Below are positions 6,911 to 15,048 of a DNA stretch of 32,177 bases, in pieces. The first letter of the stretch is position 1, and each line of letters starts with the position of its first letter. This DNA is from Edaphobacter sp. GTDB lineage: Bacteria > Acidobacteriota > Terriglobia > Terriglobales > Acidobacteriaceae. Made by a program: the position numbers and the translations under genes. The notes beneath the pieces are model-generated. The model saw only the letters and a program-made list of their open reading frames with translations, ran no database searches and was not told the origin of the DNA. The stretch covers positions 1 to 32,177 of the forward strand of contig JAOAPF010000035.1 in NCBI GenBank assembly GCA_025462755.1, read 5' to 3'.

Positions 6911-7732
6911 ATGCCTACGATCACGACCAAAGACGGAACATCGATCTACTACAAGGACTGGGGCACCGGTCAGCCAATCACCTTCTCGCACGGCTGGCCC
7001 CTCACCGCCGATGCCTGGGACGCACAGATGCTCTTCCTCGGTCAGCAAGGCTACCGTGTTATCGCGCACGACCGTCGCGGCAACGGTCGGTCCAGCCAGC
7101 CATGGGACGGCAACGACATGGACCATTACGCCGACGATCTTGCCGAGCTCTACAACTTCCTCGACCTCAAAAACGCGATTGCCATTGGCCACTCCACCGG
7201 CGGCGGCGAAGTCGCACGCTATCTCGGCCGCCACGGCACCGGACGAGTCAGCAAGGCAGTGCTCATCGGCGCAGTCCCGCCGCTGATGCTCAAGACCGAC
7301 AAAAATCCCGAGGGCCTGCCGCTGTCCGTCTTCGATGGCATTCGTGCCAGTGTCGTCGCCGACCGTTCGCAGTTCTACCAGGAACTGAGCCTGCCCTTCT
7401 ACGGCTACAACCGCGCCGGCGCCAAGATCTCTAAAGGTGTCGAGGACAACTTCTGGCTCGCAGGCATGCTCGGTTCACATAAGAGCCAATACGACACCAT
7501 CAAGGCCTTCTCCGAAACCGACTTCACCGAAGACCTCAAGAAGATCGACATCCCCGTGCTGGTCATGCATGGCGAAGATGACCAGATCGTTCCCATCGTC
7601 GCTGCCGGTCTGAAGTCCGCCAAAATCCTGAAGAACGCCACCCTCAAGGTCTATCCCGGCTTCCCCCACGGCATGTGCCAGATACACGCCGACTTCATCA
7701 ACCCCGACCTGCTGGCGTTCCTCAAGTCCTGA
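6911..7732 (+). CDS. Alpha/beta hydrolase, non-haem chloroperoxidase type
   Basis: The 273-residue protein is a single-domain alpha/beta hydrolase of the cofactor-free chloroperoxidase/arylesterase group. The oxyanion region SHGWPL (about 26-31), the nucleophile elbow GHSTGG (Ser about 95), the acid in HGEDDQIVP (Asp about 224) and the histidine in GFPHGM (about 253) form a complete catalytic triad, and the [12 protein letters not shown] segment (about 54-65) is typical. Such enzymes hydrolyse esters and, in the presence of acetate and peroxide, form peracids in vitro; the true substrate is usually unknown. AAGGAG sits at 6897-6902, a good distance before the ATG. It converges on a TetR gene 49 bases away. 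Confidence 0.9.
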   Translation: MPTITTKDGTSIYYKDWGTGQPITFSHGWPLTADAWDAQMLFLGQQGYRVIAHDRRGNGRSSQPWDGNDMDHYADDLAELYNFLDLKNAIAIGHSTGGGEVARYLGRHGTGRVSKAVLIGAVPPLMLKTDKNPEGLPLSVFDGIRASVVADRSQFYQELSLPFYGYNRAGAKISKGVEDNFWLAGMLGSHKSQYDTIKAFSETDFTEDLKKIDIPVLVMHGEDDQIVPIVAAGLKSAKILKNATLKVYPGFPHGMCQIHADFINPDLLAFLKS

Positions 7733-7745
7733 CGGCGATTCCCTA

Positions 7746-7771
7746 GGGGGCTTCTCTCAGAAGCTCACCCC
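7746..7771. terminator. Hairpin between convergent chloroperoxidase-like and TetR genes
   Basis: GCTTCT (7750-7755) pairs with AGAAGC (7759-7764) around CTC, and GGGG (7746-7749) can add four pairs with CCCC (7768-7771) across a three-base bulge. The 12-base word AAGCTCACCCCA overlaps its 3' arm and is repeated at 7778-7789. No T-run, so bidirectional termination is only suggested by position. Confidence 0.4.
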
Positions 7772-7781
7772 AGGAGGAAGC

Positions 7782-8453
7782 TCACCCCACGCCGGCAAGG
7801 CATTCTTCAGCGAATTGCTCGTGCAGCTCGTTCTTGAGCGCGCTTGTATCCACCCGGCCTCCCGTATCCGCCCATCCTCCAAGTTGAAGCGCGATCGACA
7901 TACAGGCGTCTCGAAGCTCATCGGCCGCCGCGCGACTCTTAATAGCACGCGCCACCACCATGCCTCCCACGCACATTGCAGCCACAGCCTGTGCCTTTGC
8001 ATGCCGGTGCTGCTTCTCATCCGCAACACTCCGCTCCAGCAAGCGGACCATCGCCGCAAACACCTCTTCGAAGGCGCGCTTTGTATCGTCGCCCGAGCGC
8101 ATCACATCGCTCGGCAGCGCGACCATGGGACACGAATTTTCGACGTCCTCAAAGTGCTGTCGCGAGAGATAGGCCTTCACTACCTGCGCCGCAGCCTGCG
8201 ACGAAGCCATATCCACCTCCACGCCCTCCCACTGGTTCTTCCACTCCGGATCAGTGAAGAAGCATCCCAGAACCTTCGTATACAGAGCGCTCTTGCTGCG
8301 GAAGTAGGTATAAAACCCGCCATGGGTCAGGCCCGCGCCCGACATGATCTGTTGTATCGAAACGTTGTCAAAGCCATGCCGATTAAACAACCGGCGCGCA
8401 CTTTCGATGATCTTTCCTTTCACTTTGGCCCGATGACCCACTGGATAAGGCAT
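7782..8453 (-). CDS. TetR/AcrR family transcriptional regulator
   Basis: The 223-residue protein has the TetR-type N-terminal DNA-binding domain: a first helix (IIESARRLFNRHGF, about 15-28) and the helix-turn-helix VSIQQIMSGAGLTHGGFYTYFRSK (given here in outline, residues about 31-54). The C-terminal ligand and dimer domain begins after that and contains CPMVALPSDVMRSG. These proteins are usually repressors of a divergent or own gene, released by a small hydrophobic ligand. The ATG at 8453 has AAGGGG five bases upstream. The gene diverges from the SRPBCC gene, with a 191-base gap, so that gene is the natural target candidate; the ligand is unknown. Confidence 0.92.
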   Translation of the reverse strand: MPYPVGHRAKVKGKIIESARRLFNRHGFDNVSIQQIMSGAGLTHGGFYTYFRSKSALYTKVLGCFFTDPEWKNQWEGVEVDMASSQAAAQVVKAYLSRQHFEDVENSCPMVALPSDVMRSGDDTKRAFEEVFAAMVRLLERSVADEKQHRHAKAQAVAAMCVGGMVVARAIKSRAAADELRDACMSIALQLGGWADTGGRVDTSALKNELHEQFAEECLAGVG

Positions 8454-8644
8454 GCGTTCCCCTTGCTTTCTCTGAAAGATCCCGCTCTGCGGCTGATATA
8501 TGAAGTATTAGTCAAACCCCCTCTCTTGTCCATGCCCACAACTACGATCTTGAACATAATAATTTCGCCCCGTGCTCCCATGCATTCACGGCCGCAGGCG
8601 CAAACCCAGCCGCAACCAGCATCCCAGGGAAACAGGAGGAACCC
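8454..8644. promoter_or_regulatory. Divergent promoter region between TetR and SRPBCC genes
   Basis: The 191-base divergent gap has an AT-rich core around 8490-8570 (TGATATATGAAGTATTAG and CATAATAATTT) in a GC-rich setting, as expected for two opposing promoters and a TetR operator. I cannot define a clean palindromic operator by eye. Confidence 0.4.
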
Positions 8645-8767
8645 ATGAGCGAGAACCCGAACCCAGCCGCACCGGCCCTTACGCAAACCGCCGCCGGGCA
8701 GTCGCAGCCATTGCCGTTGGTCTGGTCGCGTGCGCCAGGGCATTGGCAGAGCAACAGTCATCCATGA
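8645..8767 (+). pseudogene. Frameshifted 5' end of the SRPBCC gene
   Basis: An ideal AGGAGG ribosome binding site (8636-8641) precedes ATG 8645, yet this frame stops after 40 codons at TGA 8765-8767, overlapping the ATG of the SRPBCC frame at 8764. The neighbouring frame, read from about 8698, gives a hydrophobic run (AVAAIAVGLVACARALAEQ) that continues in frame into the SRPBCC domain. Adding one G to the GGG at 8696-8698 would join the two into one 183-residue protein with a signal-like N-terminus. This looks like a one-base deletion (real or a sequencing error) rather than a separate small gene. Confidence 0.6.
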
Positions 8768-9195
8768 ACCAGGTGCCCGCCACAACCCCCAACAGCAAGC
8801 GCACGTCGCTTCATCAGGAGGTCGATATCAAAGCGTCCCCACAGCGCATCTATCAGGCGCTCCTGAGTTCGAAAGACTTCACCGCATTCACCGGCGCCCC
8901 GGCCGAGATCGACCCCAAACCCGGCGGCGCGTTCTCCCTCTTCGGCGGCATGATCATTGGACGCAACGTAGAACTCATTCCCAACCAGCGAATCGTGCAG
9001 GCCTGGCGCGTCGTCGCCGACTTCCCCGACGGCTTCTATACGCTGGTCAAATTCGAACTAAAGCCGCGAGGCTCCTCTGAAACCAGCGTCATTCTCGATC
9101 AGACCGGCTTCGCCGAAGGCGACTACGATCACCTCAGCAAAGGATGGCACTCCCACTACTGGGAGCCACTCAAAATATTTCTCGCAAAGCCATAA
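8764..9195 (+). CDS. SRPBCC / AHSA1-type domain protein
   Basis: The intact part of the gene encodes a START-like SRPBCC fold of the Aha1/AHSA1 type: a first strand and helix with SPQRIYQALLSSKDFTAF (about 23-40), the loop AEIDPKPGGAFSLFGG, then IIGRNVELIPNQRIVQAWR, and the closing helix DYDHLSKGWHSHYWEPL that wraps the ligand cavity. Such proteins bind hydrophobic small molecules; the bacterial AHSA1 group is often called an ATPase activator only by homology, so no function is assigned. The frame is open further upstream (to 8572), but the likely original start is ATG 8645 in another frame, see the preceding entry. As the sequence stands, ATG 8764 could be reached by stop-start (ATGA) coupling. 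Divergent from a TetR gene. Confidence 0.8.
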   Translation: MNQVPATTPNSKRTSLHQEVDIKASPQRIYQALLSSKDFTAFTGAPAEIDPKPGGAFSLFGGMIIGRNVELIPNQRIVQAWRVVADFPDGFYTLVKFELKPRGSSETSVILDQTGFAEGDYDHLSKGWHSHYWEPLKIFLAKP

Positions 9196-9296
9196 CCTCG
9201 GAAATTCCGACGGTTGCAGACACGTTGAATCGATTCCCTTCTACCTCGCATCAACCTCTATGCGGTCATCACCGTAGATAGAGGAGAGCCCGACAG

Positions 9297-10349
9297 ATGC
9301 AGATCGGCATCGACAGCTTTGCAGCATTGGTTCCAGATCCCGTCACGGGCCACACTGTCACCGCGCAGGAACGAATCAACCAACTCCTGCAGGAGATCGA
9401 GCTGGCCGACAGAGTCGGACTCGACACCTTCGGCCTCGGCGAGCATCACCGCGTCGAGTATCTCGACTCCGCCCCCGCCATCATTCTCGCTGCAGCCGCC
9501 GCCCGAACAAAAAACATTCGCCTCACCTCTGCCGTCACGGTCCTCAGCGCCGCGGACCCCGTCCGGGTCTTCCAGAACTTCGCCACGCTCGATCTCATCT
9601 CCGGCGGCCGCGCCGAAATCGTTGCCGGCCGCGGCTCTTTCATCGAAGCCTTCCCCCTCTTCGGCCTCAAGCTCGAAGATTACGACGAGCTCTTCGAAGA
9701 AAAGCTCGACCTCCTCCTCGCCCTCCGCGAATCCACCAATGTCCACTGGTCCGGCAAGCACCGCGCCGCGCTTAGCGGACAGGGCGTCTATCCGCGCCCC
9801 CTGCAAAACCCGCTTCCCGTCTGGCTGGGAGTCGGCGGCACACCGCAATCCTTCGTCCGCGCCGGCGCACTCGGCCTGCCTCTCATGGTTGCCATCATCG
9901 GCGGCGAGCCCCATCGCTTCCGTCCCCTCATCGACCTCTACCGCGAAGCCGGCAAGCGCTCCGGCCACGCCCCCGAACAACTCAAAGTCGGCATCCACGC
10001 CCTCGGCTACGTCGCCGACACCGATCAGCAGGCCTCCGACGACTTTTTCCCCGGCTATGCCGAAGCCTTCACCAAGATCGGCAAAGAGCGCGGCTGGCCC
10101 CCGGTCACGCGCGGTCAGTTCGAAGCCCTACGCCGCCCCACCGGCGCGCTGATGGTCAGCGATCCCGAAACCGTAGCAGCGAAGCTTCTCCAGATGAACG
10201 AAGCCCTCGGCGGCATCTCCCGCATCAGTTTTCAAATGAGCGTCGCCGCCCTGCGCCACGACAAACTCATGCACGCCATAGAACTCCTCGGCACCCACGT
10301 AGCCCCCATCATCCGCAAAGCCCTCCCCAACGTCACAGCATCACCCTAA
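9297..10349 (+). CDS. LLM-class flavin-dependent oxidoreductase (luciferase-like)
   Basis: The 350-residue protein is a TIM-barrel luciferase-like monooxygenase. Recognisable parts are ELADRVGLDTFGLGEHHRVEY split over residues about 35-56, the SAVTVLSAADPVRVFQ strand (about 79-94), and LDLISGGRAEIVAGRGS (about 99-115), which carries the GR(A/F)E-xx-x-GRG FMN region typical of the family. It would use reduced FMN (or F420 in some branches) to oxidise an organic substrate that cannot be named. The ATG at 9297 has GGAGAG about nine bases upstream. It lies 101 bases after the SRPBCC gene on the same strand and may be regulated with it. A dispersed repeat pair starts seven bases after its stop codon. 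Confidence 0.88.
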   Translation: MQIGIDSFAALVPDPVTGHTVTAQERINQLLQEIELADRVGLDTFGLGEHHRVEYLDSAPAIILAAAAARTKNIRLTSAVTVLSAADPVRVFQNFATLDLISGGRAEIVAGRGSFIEAFPLFGLKLEDYDELFEEKLDLLLALRESTNVHWSGKHRAALSGQGVYPRPLQNPLPVWLGVGGTPQSFVRAGALGLPLMVAIIGGEPHRFRPLIDLYREAGKRSGHAPEQLKVGIHALGYVADTDQQASDDFFPGYAEAFTKIGKERGWPPVTRGQFEALRRPTGALMVSDPETVAAKLLQMNEALGGISRISFQMSVAALRHDKLMHAIELLGTHVAPIIRKALPNVTASP

Positions 10350-10356
10350 CAGCGTC

Positions 10357-10495
10357 GTCATCCTGAACGCAGCGAAGGATCCCGAAGCATTCCCTTCACC
10401 AATATCGTTCGACCCTTTTCAACCGACGCCCTTCGCTGCTGTCCTTGCCGCCGCCTGCTCTCATCGCACAGCGAAAACGGATAAATCCCTCGCGT
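10357..10495 (+). repeat. Dispersed repeat, copy 1 (GTCATCCTGA...GGATC type)
   Basis: This 139-base unit begins with GTCATCCTGAACGCAGCGAA and ends with GGATAAATCCCTCGCGT. A second copy lies at 10545-10685. The first 37 bases of the copies differ at one position, and the later blocks (CCCTTCGCTGC, TCCTTGCCGCCGCC, CGCACAGCGAAA, GGATAAATCCCT) are shared. The leading motif is, from my memory, a common dispersed element in acidobacterial genomes; that part needs a search. Confidence 0.85.
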
Positions 10496-10506
10496 CGGAC
10501 GATCTA

Positions 10507-10544
10507 GTGTCGTTGTGTTTCTGCTGTGTCGTAGTGTTTCTGCT
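10507..10544 (+). repeat. 19-bp tandem duplication between the two large repeats
   Basis: GTGTCGTTGTGTTTCTGCT (10507-10525) is followed directly by a copy with one base change (10526-10544). The second copy abuts the start of the second large repeat. Confidence 0.8.
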
Positions 10545-10685
10545 GTCATCCTGAGCGCAGCGAAGGATCCCGAAGCATTCCGCTAGCCGATATCGTTCGA
10601 ACCCTTTTCCACCCGCGCCCTTCGCTGCAGTCCTTGCCGCCGCCCGCCTCTCAACGCACAGCGAAATGGATAAATCCCTAGCGTT
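10545..10685 (+). repeat. Dispersed repeat, copy 2
   Basis: This 141-base unit is a direct copy of 10357-10495 with scattered substitutions and two single-base indels. It ends eight bases before the stop codon of the convergent DUF2461 gene. Together with the first copy and the 19-bp duplication it fills the whole 344-base gap, in which I see no gene. Confidence 0.85.
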
Positions 10686-10693
10686 GCAAATCC

Positions 10694-11386
10694 TCAAAAC
10701 AGCGGCCGCTTCGCCTTCCCCACCAGTGGAGCATTCAACATCGCAATCATCGGCGCCGCCGCCGCAAACCGCCCCACCACATCCTTCAACAGAGTAGTCT
10801 TCATCGCCCGCTCCACCGGCAATCTCGCCGAAACACCCCACTGCTTGTTCTTCAACAGATCGATCGCCGGATGCTCTTCCGGAAACCCTTTCGGCGCCCG
10901 CGACAGTGCCACGCCATCATTCTCCTTCATCAGCGACCGCAGCTTCTTCCCCTTCATCACCCCGCGAAACTCCTCATGATGCTCCGCCAGATAACGCCGT
11001 ATCGCCAGCAACTGTTCCCGCTCCGGCATATACACTCCAGCCGCGATCACCACTTCTTCCGGAGTCACACTAAAATAAAACCCCGCCCCCGAAGTCTTCT
11101 GCAACCCATCCCGCACCCACCAAGCCGAGACATGGTTCTTATACGGGCGCTTGTCTTTGCTAAACCGAATATCCCGATAAATCCGCATGATGATCTTCTG
11201 CGCAGGCCGCACATGCATAGGCGCAAACTCCGCCATCGCCTCATTCACCTCGCCGATCAGCTTCAGCATCGGCTCCTTCAACTCCTTCTCAAACAACCCG
11301 CGCCGCGCCTCAAACCAGACCCGGTCATTATTCCGCTTCAACCCGCGCAAAAACTTCAACGCCTCATTAGAAAAATGTGTTGCCAT
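10694..11386 (-). CDS. DUF2461 family protein (TIGR02453 type)
   Basis: The 230-residue cytosolic protein matches the DUF2461 family: the start FSNEALKFLRGLKRNNDRVW (about 5-24) with the N-x-R/K-x-WF signature, the RIYRDIRFSKDKRPYKNH block (about 68-85) and the central strand GAGFYFSVTPEEVVIAAGVY (about 101-120). The family is widespread, has no established activity, and is often called a conserved hypothetical. Length is normal. The ATG at 11386 is used. It is a single gene, convergent with the repeat-bearing gap and divergent from the SPFH gene 162 bases away. The long frame on the other strand through this region is an antisense shadow. Confidence 0.85.
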   Translation of the reverse strand: MATHFSNEALKFLRGLKRNNDRVWFEARRGLFEKELKEPMLKLIGEVNEAMAEFAPMHVRPAQKIIMRIYRDIRFSKDKRPYKNHVSAWWVRDGLQKTSGAGFYFSVTPEEVVIAAGVYMPEREQLLAIRRYLAEHHEEFRGVMKGKKLRSLMKENDGVALSRAPKGFPEEHPAIDLLKNKQWGVSARLPVERAMKTTLLKDVVGRFAAAAPMIAMLNAPLVGKAKRPLF

Positions 11387-11548
11387 ACTGCAATCGTAAT
11401 TCGTCTTCCCCGCCTGCCGGAAATACGTTCGCGCATATACAGAAGTCTGTCACTTCGCCAGAAGCCGCCTACAAACCATCCTTACGGCTCAAAGTTCACG
11501 ACTCATAGCTGTTTCTCATGTATCCTCGCTTCCAAGGTACGCACACCT

Positions 11549-12514
11549 ATGGATCCGCTGAACACTGCCCTACTCGTCTTCCTGGTCCTTCTCGGCATCA
11601 TCGTCCTCATCACCATCCTCAAAACCCTCTTCACCGTCCGCACCTACACCGCCGGTGTGGTCGAGCGATTCGGCAAATTCAACCGCATCGTCCGCCCCGG
11701 CCTTCACGTCCTCATCCCCTTCGCCGAGAGCGTCTACTTCGTCGACCTCCAGGTCAAGCAGGCCCAGTTCTCCGTCGAAACCAAGACTCACGACAACGTC
11801 TTCGTCCAGATCCCCGTCTCCGTCCAGTACCAGATCCTCGACGACAAGATCTACGACGCCTTCTACAAACTCAGCGCCCCGCAGAAGCAAATCGAGTCCT
11901 TCGTCTTCAACTCCATCCTCGGCCACGTCCCCAGGCTCACCCTCGACGAGACCTTCGAGCAGCAGTCCGGCATCTCCATCGCCGTCAAAACCGAGCTCGA
12001 CTCCACCATGTCCAACTTCGGCTACAACATCCTCAACGCGCTCGTCACCGACATCGTCCCCGACACCAAAGTCAAAGACGCGATGAACGACATCAACGCC
12101 GCCCAGCGCGCCCAGGTCGCAGCGCAAGCTCGCGGCGAAGCCGACAAGATCCTCAAAGTCAAACAAGCCGAAGCCGAAGCCCAGTCCAAAGCCCTCCAGG
12201 GCCAGGGCATCGCCGCCGAGCGTCAAGCCATCATCGACGGCCTCCGCTCCTCCATCGAGCACTTCCGCGAATCCGTCCCCGGAGCCACCGCCGAAGATGT
12301 CATGGCCCTCGTCCTCCTCACCCAATACTTCGACACCCTCAAAGACATCGGCACCAAGGGCGGCACCAACACCATCTTCCTACCCAACAATCCCGGCGCC
12401 GCCAACGACTTCATGATGCAGATCCTCGCCGGCCTCCGTGGCAACATGGGCAGCACCACCAACTCACCCACCACACCCCGGCCCATCCCACCCCCACCCC
12501 GCGCCACCGCTTAG
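11549..12514 (+). CDS. SPFH/Band 7 (stomatin-like) membrane protein
   Basis: The 321-residue protein begins with one membrane anchor (about residues 6-28) followed by the Band 7 domain: VVERFGKFNRIVRPGLHVLI (about 37-56), then the THDNVFVQIPVSVQYQI strands and an alanine/glutamate/lysine-rich coiled coil (about 180-230). It ends in a proline-rich tail. It resembles QmcA/stomatin proteins, which form large rings in the membrane and act with proteases or as scaffolds. The frame runs open far upstream, but that part is antisense to DUF2461; ATG 11549 gives the standard N-terminus, though its ribosome binding site is weak (CAAGG about 13 bases before). The usual partner NfeD is not next to it. 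Confidence 0.92.
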   Translation: MDPLNTALLVFLVLLGIIVLITILKTLFTVRTYTAGVVERFGKFNRIVRPGLHVLIPFAESVYFVDLQVKQAQFSVETKTHDNVFVQIPVSVQYQILDDKIYDAFYKLSAPQKQIESFVFNSILGHVPRLTLDETFEQQSGISIAVKTELDSTMSNFGYNILNALVTDIVPDTKVKDAMNDINAAQRAQVAAQARGEADKILKVKQAEAEAQSKALQGQGIAAERQAIIDGLRSSIEHFRESVPGATAEDVMALVLLTQYFDTLKDIGTKGGTNTIFLPNNPGAANDFMMQILAGLRGNMGSTTNSPTTPRPIPPPPRATA

Positions 12515-12521
12515 CAAGACA

Positions 12522-14366
12522 TCAACCAGGCAACTGCGTCGTTTGCAACACATCATCGCTGGCCGGAACCGTTTGCAGCGCAGGTTTTGTCTTGCCTGTA
12601 ACGCACTGGATCACATCCGGCAGCTTCACCAGAACGGAGTCGCCATCAACGACTCTCAATCGGCGATGAATCTTATCCAGATCGCCTCCGAAGTGCCATA
12701 AACAGATGAAGATCTTCAGCTGCGGAAATTTTGCCCGCACCTTCAGATAAAGATTTCTCGCGTATTCAATCGCAAATGGTGGAAGCGCAGAGATGCAAAC
12801 CACATCCGGATGGAACTCCGCGATCGCGGACATCATCTCCTCTGACGTACCCACCGGCACGCAACGACATTCGAAGTGATCGTTTTGCAGCAGTTGAGAA
12901 AGCAGCAACCCGACAAGCTCATCAGCCTCATCTCTGGCCGGAAGACAAACAACCGAGCCTTCCGGATGCTTGTCTACAGCACCTTCCGCGTCCTGAGCCG
13001 AAGCACCTGAATCGCCCAGTTCTTCGATAAACTCCCGCGTGCTCTGCATGATGAAGGTCAGAGTCGCCTCATCCAGCTCGTTGCGATGACGATCGTGTTC
13101 CACAAGGCCAAGCGCCGGAATCAGCACGTCATTGTAGAGCTCCTCCAACGACCTGCCTTGCAGGTACTGCTCCAAAACCTGTCTCGCCTCATTCTGATCC
13201 GAAGCTAATAGCCGCTGGTAATACAGATCCGAGCGGGATATCTCTGGCTCATCTCCTAAGAGAACCTTCAGGAAGTTCAGACTCGGAACATACCGGCCCA
13301 TCACGACAAGGGAAACCGTCAGAGGCGTCGACAGGATCAGCCCTGGAAAGCCCCAGATCAGCGTCCAGAAAACCGCAGCAACCAGAATGGCCAGCGTGGA
13401 TAGGCCAACCTGAGTTCCATAGAGAACCGGCTCAGCAAAATTCGCAACGATGACTTCCAGAATGAAGAAGAACGCCATCGTTCCCCACGTGTGCCCCCAT
13501 CCAGGAAATATCGCAAGCGATAACAATATCGGCACCGCCGCTGCTGCCGGAGCCCCCACGTAAGGCAGGAAGCGAAGAATCGCCGCAAACAATCCCCACA
13601 GCCACGCATCGGGAATCCCAATCAAATACAACCCCACTCCAACAATGACGCCAAAGATAGCGTTCACCGCTGATTGCAGAAACAGGTATCGCTGGACCCG
13701 CCGCGTCGCTTCATCCAGTGCCTGCGTCATCACCTTCAGCCGGCTACCGCCGGATAAATAAATGAACCGATTGCGCAAATCTTCCTGCTCCAGCAGGACG
13801 AAGATCGTAAAGATCACGACCAACCCCGCCGACTCCATGTAACCCAGCACGCTCCCCAGCGACGCGAGCGGGTTCGAGGATTGCACTACTTCCACCGCCA
13901 TCGGCCGCGCCGGCGATGACCCTGGCGCAGGCGGCCGCTTTGTGCGAGTCTCCTCCGCAGAGCCCGAACTAGTTTTGAGCAGATCTTTCTCCAGCTCGTT
14001 GATCGTCTGCGACACCTTGCTCAAGCTCGCACTGCGCAAGTCGCCCAACGAATGGATCTTCTCCTCCAGCGTCGTCTTATAGACCGGCAATTGAGTCGCC
14101 AGGTCGGTAAACTCCACCGACAACTTCCACGCAAGACTGAACGCAACGCCGCAGAGAGCAATCCCAACCACAAGAATCGCTACCACCCGCGGCACGCGCA
14201 GCTTGCCCAGAAAAGTCATCACCGGGCCAAGAAGCAAAGAGAGCAGCGACGCAAGCGCCAGCGGAATAAAGACGCTTCGACCCAGATACAACGCCGCGAC
14301 CACAACGACGAAGGTAACGATACGTAACAGGTGCGCGGTTTCGGTCAAACTCGATCGTCGTTTCAT
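12522..14366 (-). CDS. AI-2E (PerM) family transporter with C-terminal corrinoid-protein-like module
   Basis: The first ~375 residues are an AI-2E/PerM-type membrane protein with about eight hydrophobic segments; the family includes the TqsA autoinducer-2 exporter and ion exchangers, so substrate is open. The product is 614 residues, far longer than the usual ~350. Residues about 380-450 look like the helical cap of corrinoid proteins (LLASDQNEARQVLEQYL, SLEELYNDVLIPALG), and about 470-565 look like the Rossmann-type B12-binding domain (SVVCLPARDEADELVG, HPDVVCISALPPF, KIFICLWHFGGD). The position of the cobalt-ligating histidine (DxHxxG or ExHxxG) is occupied by DEADEL, so classical base-off cobalamin binding is unlikely. 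The transporter call is strong; the tail call is by pattern only. Start ATG 14366 lies seven bases after a decayed peptidase frame. Confidence 0.85.
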   Translation of the reverse strand: MKRRSSLTETAHLLRIVTFVVVVAALYLGRSVFIPLALASLLSLLLGPVMTFLGKLRVPRVVAILVVGIALCGVAFSLAWKLSVEFTDLATQLPVYKTTLEEKIHSLGDLRSASLSKVSQTINELEKDLLKTSSGSAEETRTKRPPAPGSSPARPMAVEVVQSSNPLASLGSVLGYMESAGLVVIFTIFVLLEQEDLRNRFIYLSGGSRLKVMTQALDEATRRVQRYLFLQSAVNAIFGVIVGVGLYLIGIPDAWLWGLFAAILRFLPYVGAPAAAAVPILLSLAIFPGWGHTWGTMAFFFILEVIVANFAEPVLYGTQVGLSTLAILVAAVFWTLIWGFPGLILSTPLTVSLVVMGRYVPSLNFLKVLLGDEPEISRSDLYYQRLLASDQNEARQVLEQYLQGRSLEELYNDVLIPALGLVEHDRHRNELDEATLTFIMQSTREFIEELGDSGASAQDAEGAVDKHPEGSVVCLPARDEADELVGLLLSQLLQNDHFECRCVPVGTSEEMMSAIAEFHPDVVCISALPPFAIEYARNLYLKVRAKFPQLKIFICLWHFGGDLDKIHRRLRVVDGDSVLVKLPDVIQCVTGKTKPALQTVPASDDVLQTTQLPG

Positions 14367-14372
14367 TGGCTT

Positions 14373-14900
14373 CTAAAACCTGGCAGCCACATGGCATTGC
14401 AGGAGCCGGTGTACCACTGTCCCCAGGCCAGCGACAAATGGGAAACAGAGATCCCGTCCCGCAACAAATCCATCAGGGCATGTGAGTCCCGCTGCCCCCT
14501 GCGGGTTGTCCACCCACCTGCCAAGTCGCTGATAAAGATGTGCAGCTCTACGCCGATCACTCCCCGTGACGCTTCGGCCAATTTGAATGACATTTTGGAA
14601 ACAGTAGTCCTGTCCATTCCATTTCAGCTTCGAAATTACCCCGAGACCTCCCGTCCGCAGAGTGCGGTTACCGCTGCTGCGGCCGGTAAACTCCACCAGT
14701 TGACCTTGTCCGATCTTGGCAGTCGGAGTAATGCCAGTCAATGGGCCGATGTCCACCACCTCCAGGTCCGCGGACGTGGAAGGATCAATTTCTATGAGCG
14801 CAATATCGACCGTGCCATATTGTTGCGGTGACGATTGTTGGTCCTGCACAATTCCACCCATCGTGCCGCAGTGCTTTGTACCGACGCCGATTTCGGATGC
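14373..14900 (-). pseudogene. Decayed trypsin-like serine peptidase (C-terminal half)
   Basis: The minus-strand frame reads VDIALIEIDPS, then KIGQGQLVEFTGRSSG, then NGQDYCFQNVIQI, and after a gap WVDNPQGAAGLTCPDGFVAG. This order is that of chymotrypsin-fold (Nal1-like) peptidases: the catalytic-Asp strand, the G(R/Y)-T/S-SG strand, the YCF strand, and the segment after GDSGG. The GDSGG nucleophile itself is gone from this frame; the neighbouring frame reads ISDLAGGW at about 14515-14540, as if small indels destroyed it. Upstream the frame runs into a stop at about 14904 with no proper N-terminal half. I therefore call it a relic. The AI-2E gene starts just downstream. Confidence 0.55.
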
Positions 14901-15048
14901 ATCCTACTGCACTAGATAGCGCGCGGTGTCATGAGTGCGGAACTTCTAGAGCCTGTCGCCGGGCGTTCAAGCCAATACCCGAATCCCACTCATCGCCAGC
15001 GGCAAAGGGCGAGAAGGATTCAGCAGGAGCTTTCGAGGAGGCGCAGTT

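Noticed and set aside
9258..9998. 246-codon antisense frame opposite the LLM oxidoreductase
   Set aside because: Highly acidic, repetitive product typical of antisense reading; no domain, no binding site.
10871..11548. N-terminal extension of the SPFH frame
   Set aside because: It is antisense to DUF2461 and rich in His, Arg and Pro; the Band 7 protein starts properly at 11549.
11570..12325. 251-codon antisense frame opposite the SPFH gene
   Set aside because: Almost only D, E, G, V and L residues, an artefact of codon bias.
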